In this document: piece by piece, positions 24,615 to 36,755 of the stretch
Layout of the letters: the number at the start of each line of letters is the position of its first letter
Position numbering within the stretch: position 1 is the first letter of the stretch
NCBI RefSeq assembly: GCF_019399895.1
Contig: NC_091887.1
Span: forward strand, 124,001-188,000
DNA: 64,000 nt
Direction of reading: 5' to 3'
DNA from: Cardiocondyla obscurior
Taxonomy: Eukaryota; Arthropoda; Insecta; Hymenoptera; Formicidae
Program-made: the position numbers and the translations under genes
The notes under the pieces: model-generated
Told to the model about the DNA's origin: nothing
Databases searched by the model: none
What the model saw: the letters and a program-made list of their open reading frames with translations, nothing else

Positions 24615-27600
24615 ATTTTATTTTCTCTTCCACGGACTCGGCGCGTTTTAGGCGCACCCGCGTTATTCCTCCGTTGTTCGATCGAGATGTGTGTATGCGT
24701 GTGCTGCGGCAACCTGGAGGATGACTAATTACGCTGAAACAACCAAAGACGAGGGACGAGGGAACCCTGGGGCACCTGGCATGCCGATCGCCCTTTCGAG
24801 GGGCCTTCGCTCGACGGACAGCGGGGGAATTCGAGCTTACATGGCCCACCACCGTTAGTCGCACGACGTGGAACAAAGAAACGCCGATGTAGTCGACCGA
24901 TTTGCTCTTCACGAAGCTTCATCGAATACACGCACGTCGCATCTCGCGTCTCATCGAGATCGCTCGTCAAGGGTGACGTCGCATTTTTAAGCTTCCTCTT
25001 GCGCGGGAACGTAACGACTCGAATCCTAAACAGAGGCACAGCTTCGTTATTTAGGGAACCGCGTGATTAGGCTTAATGACGCAGCGACGCTTCGAACGAT
25101 TAAAAAAGTCTACAGTTTCGAAAATTAAACTCGAGCTTCGCAAGGTAGAAGAAGTAAGCGTGGGCAGGCAAAAGTACTTGAGCGACAAGACTCGAGACTC
25201 GAGGTAAGCGATCGTTTGCAATTTAAAAGTAAAACTTGAACGAGTCTCTTCGAAACCCTTTAGTGCCATAAATATCCTAGGCGTCGACAGTTCGAAGAAA
25301 GTTCGACGGGCTTACTTAGAGTTTTGATGAGCGGACCATCGATTACGATTTATCGTTTCGTCTGGCAAGGGTTAATATGACCCCCCGAGATAATATTATT
25401 AGCGCGCGATATTCGATCGCTCGTGATTCGCCAAGTCGACAGCCGTGCCGGCGCTAAGGCGCTCTCGCCTGGAACTTGAAAGCTGTCCAGCGGGCGTAAC
25501 AAAAAATTGCTTTAATACAGACTCGGCCAGCCTGTCGGCAGCAGTTATCTCCCGCGCGGTCGGCTTCTATTTATATTTCCCGTTCGCAGTCGATCGGCCG
25601 CGTACGATCGCGACGAGAATTATATCTCCGCGAGCCGCGAACGAACGTAAGTTTATAAAATTGATTTCTATAAAAGACGAATAAAAAGTATCGTAATTAA
25701 TTGCACCGGGGGCGATAGATTCCTTTCTTATCTTTCGTGCCGCAAGATATGCCGAGTTACATTTCGCGCAATCGCGACGGATGGTACTTTACCTGCGCGG
25801 GTCTGACGATTTTATTCCGCCGCAGAAAAAGCCGCGATCCACAATGTATCTATAAAGTTTCGGCATCTTCTTCACGAGTAGTTTACCGTTCCTATTACGT
25901 AACGATTACTTCGTAGCAATCTGAAAGGGAATAAAAAAGATCACCTTTGTTATTCACATGTTTATCGTTCCAGAATCCGTTGTATAAAATATTATTTTGC
26001 ACGTTATTAGATATACGTAAGGGATTTGAGAAAAAGGAGTATATTTACGACACGATGCGCGTCTAATAAAAAAAAAAAAAAAAAAAAAAAATTAACGCGC
26101 GTGTGTTTAAGTTGTATTATAGTTAAAAATGATATTTGTTACGGTCGTCTTTAGGTAACTCGTCGAGCTTCCTGTGTATAAATCACGATCAAAAATCGAT
26201 TCGACACACATGATGCCGCAAATTCCGGTCCACTTAAAACCGGATCTCGTCCCGGTTACTCTCCGCAGGTTTCTTCGGATATGCCTGACGAGGATTAGGA
26301 ACGGTGAACGATGGAAAACAAATCCCTCGACGTAAAACGCGTGGAGCTGAAGCGGTCGTTGGCAACACGATCGCGGGAAAGGGGCAAAAGAATTAATTAT
26401 TTAAGGGCTTCTGCGAGTATTCTTGCAAGAATGGCAAATGGAATGGTAAAAACCTTGAGTCATTTTTATTACATAAAAAGCGAAAAGATCGGGAGATGAC
26501 GAAGGCCTGCTCGCGATACCATCCGTTCCAAGGCAAAAAGAATGAGAAACTAACGACACGCGCGTTTATTATACGCTAAGCCCCAAGGTGTATACGAGGT
26601 AGGTCGAACCGAGACATTCCCGAACTCGAAAACCCACTTAACCATTCGGAGAACGAAGATTAGAGGGCAGGTCTGTGAGAAGCCCCCAAGCCGCGCGCTA
26701 TCTACGGTTTTCAGAAGGAAAGACTGGAGGATCGGGCCTCTCGTCGAGAGGTAGACTGATAAGGAGGTGCCTTTTAGTGAGTCGCGACAAAACTACTCTA
26801 CGAAAGTGCGGTCGAATGGCCGAGGGAAAGGAAATTGGATAGATAATAAGGAACGAGCCTAAAATGCAGGAATGCCGTCAATGAGATTGGAGAAGCGTCA
26901 ATACCGCCAAAGTGTCTGGATAAAAAAAAAGTTAAGTATAGGGATATTACAGATTTGCTTTCGAGAAATTGCAAAATAATTAGCCGTTCCGCGAGGAAAA
27001 ACTGAGTTCCCGTCTCTTGGGCCATTTTTGTACTTGCTCGATGCTCCCCGTGTGATTAACACGGGGGGATCTCTACGCTTTGCCGAAGCTGCTTTCGAAT
27101 GGATTTATTTTCGCCGTTCGTTAATTATACGCAATGTTAATTCCCGTCTCTGCACACAGTGGCACACGTACGTCGACACGTCGGTACTTGAGATTTATTT
27201 GTCTCGACGTTGTCACGCAAATTTTTTCTTTTTTCCCTCCCGTTTTTACTCTTTAACTTTAATTTGAAAAAAAAAAAAGAAATATGTAAGCGTACCTTGT
27301 AACCACGTAGCAAGACGCCAGGACGGATATAAGGGCTGCGACAGCGAGAACGAGAGCGGCGACGTGTAACGCCCTGATACGATTCCGAATAGTCTGTTCG
27401 GTCGCAGATTCCGTCGAGTCTTGAGATTTTCGGTCAGCCTGCGACGTAAGGGTCGCGTCACGATTCCCCGACGTCAGATCGTTGATCGACACCTCGCGAT
27501 CCGCCGCGATACGCATCCGATCCTTTCTTTCGCGCGGCCACGCGCTCGCATTTTCATCGTCGCCGTCTGCGTTGCAGTAGTCGTGGCTGTTGCAACATTT

Positions 27601-29104
27601 TAATCTGGGCCAGGGGACGGGAACTCGGGGACTCGTCGACGACGGTCTCGTGGCGTCACCCAGCCGCGGTCTCGTGGCCCAGGACTTTGTCTCGCACAAC
27701 AATGGCGTGGCACCCCTGCGTGCGACAATACGAACGTCAATTGACGAAGGCTGCTTTCCTTTTTAGGAATACTTTTCACAGAGATCGGCGCGTAACGAAT
27801 GGAAGAACATTTTTCTTCAAATATTAGGTAAATCATTATTCTCGCATACTTGAAACTACAATCGAAATAACGGGAAGACTCTATCTATTTTTATGACATG
27901 CTTTTATCAAATAAAAATTTTATCTTTGACTGCACCGCGATGGTAATCGTAACAGTCGGCTCAACTTTGTCGCAACAATTTAAATTTATTATATTATTAA
28001 TTATTAATTTCAACTTTTGTAACGTCTGAAACTGGAAATCTACAAGCTCGAAGAAAACGAATGCCAGCAGGCAGTTTTATTAACATAATAACTGGACTTT
28101 GATAAATGAATTTTTATCGCAACTGCCACTTTTAAGATGATCTCGAGAGTATTATTAATGAGGCATTTAATAAAAATCACGGAAACCTTTTTGCTTGATT
28201 ATCTCGTCAAGGTTATTCTCGCGCCACGACACATTCCTGAATTTATATTACAGGGTTAATTAAACTCGAACGAAATGACAAATTAAATCCTGTTTGCGAG
28301 GAGACGCGAATATTTTGGATCTCCTGACATTTTACTTAGATGTAAAGAGCCAGAATTATATATTTCTACCAAAAATACCTATTTGTCGTTGTTAATTTCT
28401 TTCCAAAAATTTAAATAGAAATTAATATTTTGAAATAAATACTCGTGGACGTAATAATTTAGTTAAATATCAGAGTGATTTACACTCGCGACATACGTAC
28501 TCTGTACATCCTCTCGTAGTCGTACTTTCACCGATTTCTCGACCCGTTGTCACGATGAGTTCGGTGTAGCAGAAGAATCTCGTTCTACAAGTATCTACGC
28601 CAGCTTCTTTGCAGGCTTTGCTCGTACACGCGCACTTCCTGCCTGCGAAATATCATTTTATGCAAAGAACGGGGTTAAAGGAATATCCATCTAGATGGTT
28701 GAACAAACGCAAGCTGACACATTTCTATTTGTACATTTTATTAAGTCTTGCAAAGATACGTCGCTAATTTATGAAAAATAAAGATTCCTTTTTAAAGCCT
28801 AACGATGGCAACTCGGGGAAAATTTTTCGCAATGGCTCGATTACCCGCTCGCTTTTCTCGACGATACGGTCACCTTCACGAGCTATTGGAACGGATTAAT
28901 TAAGCCGGTGCACCTTTTTAATATGTGGAAAGAATGTGTGATTAATAGGAGCGACTCTGTGCTTGCGCTAATTAGGTTGGCGAGCGGTAGCCGGGGACAA
29001 ACGGCTCGCTTACCTTCGACTTGCGCGAGATTCGTCGACAACGACACGATGCATCCCGCGAGGAAGTATCTGGCTAGCGATCGTCGATCGACGTGTAGCC
29101 CCAT
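24613..29104 (-). CDS. BAMBI-like TGF-beta pseudoreceptor, copy B
   Basis: Four coding exons on the minus strand: 29014-29104, 28501-28642, 27296-27715 and 24613-24733; 257 residues. Exon 1 is a signal peptide (MGLHVDRRSLARYFLAGCIV). Exon 2 starts the cysteine-rich ectodomain: RKCACTSKAC at 32-41, then FCYTEL and TRGC at 73-76. Exon 3 completes it with LKCCNSHDYCN (116-126), a long acidic/Ser-rich stalk and one membrane segment (about 193-216). Exon 4 gives a 40-residue basic tail ending in EEKIK. No kinase follows, so a decoy receptor like copy A is inferred. Phases 1, 2 and 2 join without stops and every site is GT-AG. Exons 1-3 are firm; exon 4 rests on a good acceptor (GTTGTTTCAG) and frame only. 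An AATAAA overlaps the stop. A type I receptor kinase truncated by my exon choice is less likely, since no kinase exon lies downstream in the window. Confidence 0.68.
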
Positions 29105-29723
29105 CGCTTAAATTTCGCCCTTTTCCGTCCGTTTGGCGAGGTCGGGTTTCACTAGCCGATATCGCGGGCCATAATCACGACTTGCGCGATTCTTCAAACG
29201 CCGCCGCGGGTCCGTCTTATCGGTCGACCGGACTATTTCGAAGTGCGGACGAAAGAGGAAGCCGCGCCGAGATGAAACGCGCGGCCCGGCGCGGGTTACT
29301 CGCGTGGGCCTACCTCTAATATTAGCGCCTCCCACTGAAAGAGCGGTCGCGCCTTGGCCGGTTCGACAATTTATTCCCGCGTCTATTTTAATTCCATCAT
29401 CAGCCGCGTTTACCCGTGGCCACGAATTCCGTCGTTCCGGTTGTCGCGAAGCGATTTATTCTCGCCACCGCGCCTTTGGCGCAAGCCCCCCTTTTTTTTT
29501 TCCTCGCGAACGGTCCGCGCGGATACAGCAGCCGAAGCGCCGGCAGTCACCGCGCTCTTAAAGTCGTCCGATTTATTGGCCATATGGAGAAACGACCACC
29601 CCTTCTCCCCGCGTGTACGCTCTTACATTTCGTGTATTTCGAGAGAGACGACCCCGTGTTGACGACCATTCGGACGTAACGAGACTTCGACGGCGCCAAC
29701 GAGGACGACACTCTTTTTCAGAC

Positions 29724-29750
29724 GGCGCCGCCGCCGCCGCCGCCGTCGCC
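29724..29750. repeat. (GCC)n trinucleotide array
   Basis: CCG/GCC triplets over about 27 nt in GC-rich DNA upstream of BAMBI-like copy B. The poly-Ala and poly-Arg frames it produces are not genes. Confidence 0.85.
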
Positions 29751-32238
29751 GGCGACGCAAAGTCAGAGTCCTTTCGCCAGTGGAAAAATCCAACGCCCAA
29801 TCAAAGACTCCTTTCCTCTCAAACAATATCCTCGGCGCAAAAAAATATTATTAAAATAATACAATTTGCAAATTCAATCGCAAAAAAAAAAAAAAAAAAA
29901 AAATCCAAAAGAATCACAAGAAAAAAAAACCAAGTTAAAGTTTGACAGGTTCGGAAAGAATCTCTCTTTGGTTATTTCTAGTAAAGTATGTTTCGGTTAA
30001 CATTCCCGGCAAATCCGGTGAATCAATGGCTCAATCGCGGCGCGGGGCCATTAACTTTTCAAGTGCAGCAGACGAGAGGTTGAATTCCTCGTTCAGCTCT
30101 CTGCGCATGCAACGTTAACCAGAGCTGCTCCCGACTTTGCACATTTCTTTATCGACCTACGAGAGACGGTAAGTGCCGAGTTGGGTTATCGGAATGACAC
30201 TTGGTTACAGTTTAACGAGGTCGCGTCAGGCTCAGCAGTCCGTTCGCCGATCGCTTCTTGCTGCTCAAACGGATCGAGTGTCCGCAATAAAAAGATTTAC
30301 GGGAGAGCACAAGGATTTCTTTCACGTACAATTCATCGGAGCGTACTTTGTTCATTTAGTATTTAATTTATCGTATTTCCAATTAAATCTATCAGATTTG
30401 TATAACATCATTGTAGAGCCTCCCGTCTCGAATTTACCCATTGTCTTAAAAATGTTTCATTAATGCAGTGGAGAACGTTGGCAATACATATTACAGACTC
30501 GAGTAGAAGATAAAAATTTACTTAGAAAAAAAAAAAAAAAGAAATATATATATATATACGTGTACAAAATTTAAAAAAGCAAAGGGAATCGATTGCCTAT
30601 CACTCTCATTTAAATCCTCGACAGATGCGAACACGACTTCTCTTTTCAGCCGAGTTTCTCGTCCTTTTAGTATGAGATTTGTGCGGTCAAAGCACGAGAA
30701 ACGAGTTTCGAGCAGGTTGTCGTGCGAGACTTAAGGAGTCATTATCCTGGGTTTGGGTATCATCGTGTATAATAGTACGCCAGGAAACACTCGGCGAAAT
30801 GTCGCTCAAAAGAATAGGTATCGATCATTTATTTAAGTCGTCCGGCGCGAAATCACTACGAGATGCGATCGGCACGGGCTACGGCCTGTAATTCTATCGT
30901 AATAACATCCTCGAGAAAGGTCGTCGTGTACCCACACACGAACGTTACGTCTTACGTGAATTTAATCGGCGAATTATCCTCGACAATGCACAAGCGGTTA
31001 ATGCTGGGTGAACCCTTGACGCGACTTTTGTCTCAGCTAATGGAAAAGATAATCGTGGTAAACGCGTGGCGATAATCGTCTTCTTTTACTCGTTGCAATT
31101 AATTCTATATACCTAAACATTTTTATCTGTTCGAAAACTCACATCTACGTATTAAAGTAAAGTTAAAAATAAATTTGAACGCTTACGGTATTAAAATATT
31201 ATCAGGGTTGTCTCTTAAAATAAATTATTTCTCTAAATACTTTGCTACAATAATCTAGTGAGATCTGCCTTTAGCTCAACTCCAAGTCTATCTCGCAAGT
31301 TGAATTAATTAAAATTCCGTTATAATTGTATCAAGAGTTCATCTTTCAAAAGATAAACTCTTTCTCGCTTTTATCAAAAGTTTTGTGTATTCGTGAGTAT
31401 TACACAGTGTACGGTAGCGGTTGTTACACAGCAATATAAGTGCAAAGTTGAAATAAAAGAAATAAAAAAATAAATTGAAAAAAATTGTTTTACCGATAAG
31501 CGATTAGAAGAGGATGAATACTGCGATGAGGAAATTCCAAGAGCGCGGCCGAGCATCGGAACGACTATCTCTCTGGTCTCAAAGCCGATTTTGTGCGACG
31601 AATCGGTGAGGCAGCGTTTTGTTACGCAACCACTGGTGCTGAAATACGAATCAATATTTTCGACGTTTTATTGGCGCGTAGAAATGAGCGAGAAAAAGAT
31701 TAACGTTCGCACGTATTAATAGAATTATCATCGATCCGAGGAAAAGGATGACTTTAGCGAAACGGATTGTCGACTAATCGTCTAGCTATTAATAGACGAT
31801 TAACTAATCACGCGAGACGTAATTAAGATTCCGTTTATTGGGAGATTTCGCTTATGCTTAATTATATTATAAATTAGGAAATGCGAAAAGCATATACTCT
31901 CTTACTCATGTGTGTAAAGCTCGGTTGCGCCCCGATCACCAACATCTTTCTCTGAGACGAAAACGTCGACGGGACTATACTTATCGATATCTGATTTTGA
32001 TTAGTCCTTGGTTGATTAAACCCCCAATCGTTTCGTCTATTCCTGTTAATATGTGCGTTACGTCCACCGGATGAAATACCTTAAATATTATGCACATCAA
32101 TATCGTCTCTGTAATTGCAATTTGCAGCGCTCTTATTTGGTTTAAAATTTTCTTAATTTTCTCAACTTAAAAAAAAATCTAACGTCGATACTCGAACAGC
32201 CGCGATCTCGGCGCAATGGATTTTATAAATGTGCTCAC

Positions 32239-32445
32239 CGAAAAATCGGCAGAAGCAACAAGTAAAGCAATGCCTAGCCAAAAGTACCAGGCTTCCAAAA
32301 GGTGACGTGGTGGTCGCCGTTGCACTGCGGAGGGATGCTGCAAGTTACAAGTTTGACGATGCACGGCTATGCATTCGCACGGTTTAAACGCGTTATCGTT
32401 TCCAAGTTCCAAGTCGTTTCTACATTTATAGAAGACCCGCGCCAT
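32239..32445 (-). CDS. Possible orphan exon with hydrophobic segment
   Basis: A minus-strand open segment of 69 codons from an ATG at 32445 to a strong donor TTTTTCG|GTGAGC. It contains five cysteines and then a hydrophobic stretch AWYFWLGIALLVASADF that resembles a signal peptide or membrane segment. No partner exon with matching phase (0) was found downstream, so it cannot be joined to the BAMBI-like copy B, whose exon 2 needs phase 1. The open frame reads through the donor to a stop at 32179. I do not recognise the protein. It could be a first exon of an unrecognised gene or a chance frame. Confidence 0.25.
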
Positions 32446-32724
32446 ATCTATCCTGCGACATTTGTACAGTTTTCCCTGATGCCGTAGCATGCAAGATAAT
32501 TAAAAATTTATCGCTCTATCGGCAGTTACTCGTCTTTCGTAAGAGAAAATTGTTCGATTATTTCAATTGCGTTCGGTAAGTCGGTGGGCAACGAAAGATC
32601 GATAACGTCGCAATCGTCAAGTCTAAAAAGAAGAAAAAAAATCTAGATTTAAATTATTAAACGATCGTTCAAGGCGCGACTTTTCTTTTTCTCGAGTTCG
32701 AATTTCTCTCACTAATACCTCTCT

Positions 32725-32793
32725 TTATTCACTGTTTTAATTTAAATATATTTTATGACTTATTCACTGTTATAATTTAAATATATTAATACG
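32725..32793. repeat. 35-bp tandem duplication, two copies
   Basis: The segment beginning TTATTCACTGTT and containing AATTTAAATATATT is repeated with a period of 35 bp and few differences. Confidence 0.8.
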
Positions 32794-33283
32794 AGGAACT
32801 TGTCCCCGGAGTAACAATCACTCGTTCAATTATATAGATCGCGCAGTAGTTTTAAAATGTGTCCGACTTGGTAGTAGACTTGACGTTGAACTAACGTTAT
32901 CGTTGACGGAACAGGACTGGCACGAAATAATCGATAGAACAAACGTGATACATACATACATATATACATTGTTCGGGCGCTAAAGTCGATCGATACGACA
33001 AAGCGAAACGCCCCGAGTATAATTGTTACGTTATTCCCTCGTTTCCCTCGTTACGCGCCGTAAATGCTTATCAATGCTCGCTAGGTATATCGTAATACAA
33101 TGCTTAGCCATACCGACGGTTTATCGATGAAATTAAAATTCCTGATACCTCCGTGCATGAACAAGATTACTCATCAACTACAAAGGGATCAGTCTTACAA
33201 AGATTTTCTTTATCAAAGTATTCGTACCTTATCATTACATGTATAATACTTTAATTATTATAAAATAAAAATGTGTCCCGCTA

Positions 33284-33289
33284 TTTATT
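33284..33289 (-). other. Candidate SF3B4 polyadenylation signal
   Basis: AATAAA on the minus strand about 40 nt after the SF3B4 stop codon, giving a very short trailer. Later minus-strand signals are possible. Confidence 0.4.
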
Positions 33290-33328
33290 ACTGTTGACAT
33301 AATATATAATTTTAAATAATAAATGATA

Positions 33329-34885
33329 TTAATATTGATTTCCGTCGTGCGGCGGTGGGGGCGGTGGCGGTCCCCTTGGCGGAAAAGGTGGTCGGAACTG
33401 AGGTGCCGGCGGTAATGGTGGGCCACCCTGGGAAACAGGCGGCGGAGGCGGGTGTCGCCAAGCCGGAGGTGCTCGCGGCGGCGACGGTTGATATTGTCCG
33501 AATTGCGGAGGACCACCGGTAGAGGATGGTAATGGTGGCGGTGGAAATTGTCCTTGCGATGGTGCTCCTACGGTCCAATGAGGCGGTGGCGGAGGTGCCA
33601 TCATTCTAGAGGTAGCTGACGCTTGAGAAGTTGGCACTGGCATAGGAGGCAACGGTGGTGGCATCCCAGGTGGTAAAGGAGGATGCGTGGCCATGGACAT
33701 CGGGGGCAAAGGAGGAGGAGGAATATTTGCTGGTGGAAAGCCCCCAGACGGGGGAGGAGGTACAGGCGGAGGTGGCGGATGGCCCATCGGTGGCCCAGGA
33801 GTAGACGGCGGCGGCGGCGGTGGGACGACCATTCCATGATGCATTACGTGATGCTGAGGATGATGAGCAGGTTGATGGGCATTTGCATTCGAATTTGCCA
33901 TAGGTGGCGGTGCCAAAGGTGGGGCATCCGCAAATAATTGATGAGGCCTATCCGCCTGACTCAAAGGATTTTGCGCTGCCAAAAGTCTTTCAGCAGCACT
34001 GCCATGTCTCTCACCTTTAGCGTCGCGTTTAAAGGCATAAGATACAGAGATCGGTCGATTACATAAATATTGACCATTCATCGCTTCGATACTGGCATCC
34101 GAGGCGTCAAAAGAAGCAAAATTAATGAAAGCAAAACCTTTCGAGTTACCTGTCTCTGGATCTCTCATTATCTACAATAATAAAATTATTTTACAACACT
34201 AATCGTAAATAGATTTAAAAACGTCAATTTAAATAATTGACAGGAATACAATAAACTATATACCTTTGGGGTTTGCAGAATTACCCCAAATGCGCTGAAA
34301 GTGTCGTATAATAATTTTTCATCTACTTCAGGATCAAGATTTCCTATAAATATATTTGCTCCTACATCCAAGTTCTTTTGATGTGCACTAGCTTTGTTTA
34401 CACGAATGGGTTTGCCATAAAGTTTAATCATATTCATTATTTTAATAGCATAATCTGCATCTTCTTCTCCCATAAATTCTACAAAACCATATCCTTGATG
34501 CATTTGAGTCACTCTATCTTTTGGCATGTGCACATTGACTGAGAAAAAAAAAAATATATATATATATATATGAAAATGAGAGCTTACTTAATGTATGTCA
34601 TTTCTAAAATAAAAATAATTAAATTTACATTATTTACGCATTTTTTACAACATGTAGAATTAATTAATATTTACCAACGGGTCCTGATTGAACAAATAAT
34701 TCCCACATAAGAGATTCCGTAACCTTATCATCCAAACCACCAACATATATTGTTGCATCTTTAAATAAAACGCAAAAATTAATTTATTAAAAATATAATT
34801 ATAAAAGTTATTTGAGAGAAACCTCAATAAATATATGTAAGTGATTTATACCTTGGTTACGTTCCGCGATAGGACCGGCTGCCAT
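33329..34885 (-). CDS. SF3B4: Splicing factor 3B subunit 4 (SF3B4/SAP49)
   Basis: Four coding exons on the minus strand: 34852-34885, 34675-34758, 34264-34538 and 33329-34171; 411 residues (human about 424). SF3B4 is a component of the U2 snRNP SF3b complex and contacts pre-mRNA near the branch site. Two RNA-recognition motifs are visible: RRM1 with RNP2 IYVGGL (15-20) and RNP1 GYGFVEFM, and RRM2 with RNP2 IFIGNL and RNP1 KGFAFINF, followed by the conserved SVSYAFKRDAKGERHGSAAE stretch. The last about 200 residues are Pro/Gly/Met-rich with poly-Pro runs, as in the family. Phases are 1, 1 and 0. The start MAAGPIAERNQDATIYVGG is the family start. It stands head-to-head with NUDCD3. Confidence 0.97.
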
Positions 34886-35499
34886 AACTTTTGATTTATA
34901 CAACAAATTATTGACGGCGTATAAAAACTATTGACGACTGAATATTTATATCTTAAAAATATTCCATTCAGATAAAACAACTGTTATAATACATGAATCA
35001 ATTCAAGTAAATCTTGTCGACACTTAAACTATTTGCCGGAACGAGAACAAGTTATTACAATTCTTTGATAGGTTATAAAACGTGATCTTTCGCGCCATCT
35101 GCCAAAGTCGAGATAAATTATAAAATGCATTCCAAAACTCATCAAAAGTTTCTACAGTTTGGGCTGGTTTCAACAAATGGCTCGTAAGATTGTTTTTTTA
35201 TGAAAAAGAACTTTAAACAAGCAGAAGACAATATTTTCGTATGCATTTGAATTTTTATAACATACAATAGTCAAATTATTTACGAGGAGTGTACTATACC
35301 TTTTTTAGATTTTTTTACAATATACGTATCAATTAATTTTATTATTTCACTATATGTATAATCACGTAGTGTTCTATATAGGTTATCTAAGATAATTCAA
35401 CTTTATCGAGGGTGTGCTCATCCCACTCGCTCATTTCGTATATTTAATAATTGGCAGAGTATATTAAATGTTTGTAAGACTATAGAAATTTAATTGGTC
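34886..35499. promoter_or_regulatory. Shared divergent promoter region, SF3B4/NUDCD3
   Basis: 614 bp separate two start codons that point away from each other. The region must contain both leaders and both transcription starts. It is AT-rich, and no TATA box or other factor site could be assigned with confidence. Bidirectional promoter use is inferred from geometry. Confidence 0.6.
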
Positions 35500-36707
35500 A
35501 TGGGATCTAATCACGATCAAACATTTCTACACGTACTACGCGAAGAAAAGAATATCGGTAATTTCTTGGATGCTTTTTTCGGGTTTTTATACAGATGGTA
35601 AATATAAAAAACATTAATTTTCTAATGTAATGAATAAAAAATTTCAAATAACAATTACGTTTTATCTGTTGTAATAGCACAGATTTTTATGTCGAAACAA
35701 ATTCTGAGCAAAAGTTGGGCTTTCCATCTGGAGTAGCAGAGAAACTTGTATTAACCACAATGTATAAATGGAAAAATCCAACGTTATCTTTACAGAAAAC
35801 AGTATTGTCTGATGTTAATTCAGACACAAGTAACCCATTAAATCAATCCGTAACACAAAGCAAAAGTTTCAATGTTATTCCAACAGTGGCCCAAGAAATT
35901 GAAGTTGAATCGTGTGACAAAACTAACAATATTAAAACATCTGCACAAATATTGAAGACGAGTCACGAATCAGATAGTTATAACGGAGCGGTAAGAGAAA
36001 ATTATATTTGGACTCAGACTCTAAACGATTTGGATGTGCTTGTAAAAGTGCCAGAGAATATAAAAGTATCAAAGGACTCGATCAAAGTCAACATAACCTC
36101 AACTAAATTACAAATTGTTGGAAAGCCTTCAGACTCGTCTACAAATTCCAAATGGGATAACATTTTCGATGGCAAGCTTAGCTTTAAAGTTCGGAGTGGG
36201 GAATCCACATGGAGTATCGAAGGGAGACAGATTAATGTATGTTATTTATAATGCAATTTAATTCAATTTTTTCAAGTATCAAATGTATTTGATTTATGAT
36301 GTCTGATTATTCATTTACTTAATCGTTATTTATAGATTCATCTTGAAAAGGCTATGGAAAAGTGGTGGGAAGCTTTAATAGTTGACGAACCAAAAATTGA
36401 CCTGAACAAGATAGATTGTTCTAAACATTTTGACGATATGGCACCAGAGGAACAAATGAAAGTACAAGAATTAATGTGGAATCACCAGCAGAAAATTTTA
36501 GGCAAACCGACATCTGAACAAATTGTAATTATCTTGTCTAGTTATACGTTTCGCGCGTATGTAAAATGCGAAATAATTATTTCGACACTTAGTAAATGAT
36601 ATTTATATTTATAGAAAATGGAAGCTACCTTAAAGCAAGCTTGGAACGCGAAGGGATCACCTTTTCAAGGTACACCTTACGATCCTTCCATTTTAAAATA
36701 TAATTAA
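35500..36707 (+). CDS. NUDCD3: NudC domain-containing protein 3 (NUDCD3)
   Basis: Four coding exons: 35500-35597, 35678-36236, 36336-36524 and 36615-36707; 312 residues (human about 361). NUDCD3 is a cytoplasmic co-chaperone that works with Hsp90 and stabilises dynein intermediate chains and some kelch proteins. The N-terminus (MGSNHDQTFLHVLREEKNIG, then FLDAFFGFLYRCTDFYV) matches the NudC N-terminal domain. A linker rich in Ser/Asn follows. The CS (p23-like) domain begins near residue 139 with NYIWTQTLNDLDVLVKVP and runs to about 240 with WSIEGRQINIHLEKA and EKWWEAL. The end has the conserved DPSILKY-type tail. Phases are 2, 0 and 0. The start at 35500 is the first ATG in frame and matches the family. 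Confidence 0.93.
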
Positions 36708-36749
36708 TATGTTTTATAAAGTTCTAACGTTTATGTCAAATGTGAAAAA

Positions 36750-36755
36750 AATAAA
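36750..36755 (+). other. Candidate NUDCD3 polyadenylation signal
   Basis: AATAAA 43 nt after the NUDCD3 stop, in an A-rich context, predicting a very short trailer. Confidence 0.5.

Larger units (their letters stand above)
29105..33328. other. Region between BAMBI-like copy B and SF3B4, unassigned
   Basis: About 4.2 kb without a firm gene. The GC-rich part at 29105-29800 is probably the copy B promoter and contains a GCC array at 29724-29750. Two exon-like open segments, 31494-31638 and 32239-32445, are described separately. A 35-bp tandem duplication lies at 32725-32793 and a small hairpin (10-bp arms, TAATCGTCTA) at 31775-31802. The rest is AT-rich without recognisable content. Confidence 0.5.

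Noticed and set aside
30080..30171. Possible plus-strand first exon ending GAGAGACG|GTAAGT
   Set aside because: The donor is strong, but no acceptor-bearing partner, start region or coding content could be linked to it.
33235..33937. Extra frames antisense to and overlapping the SF3B4 proline-rich exon
   Set aside because: Shadows of the proline/glycine-rich coding sequence in other frames.
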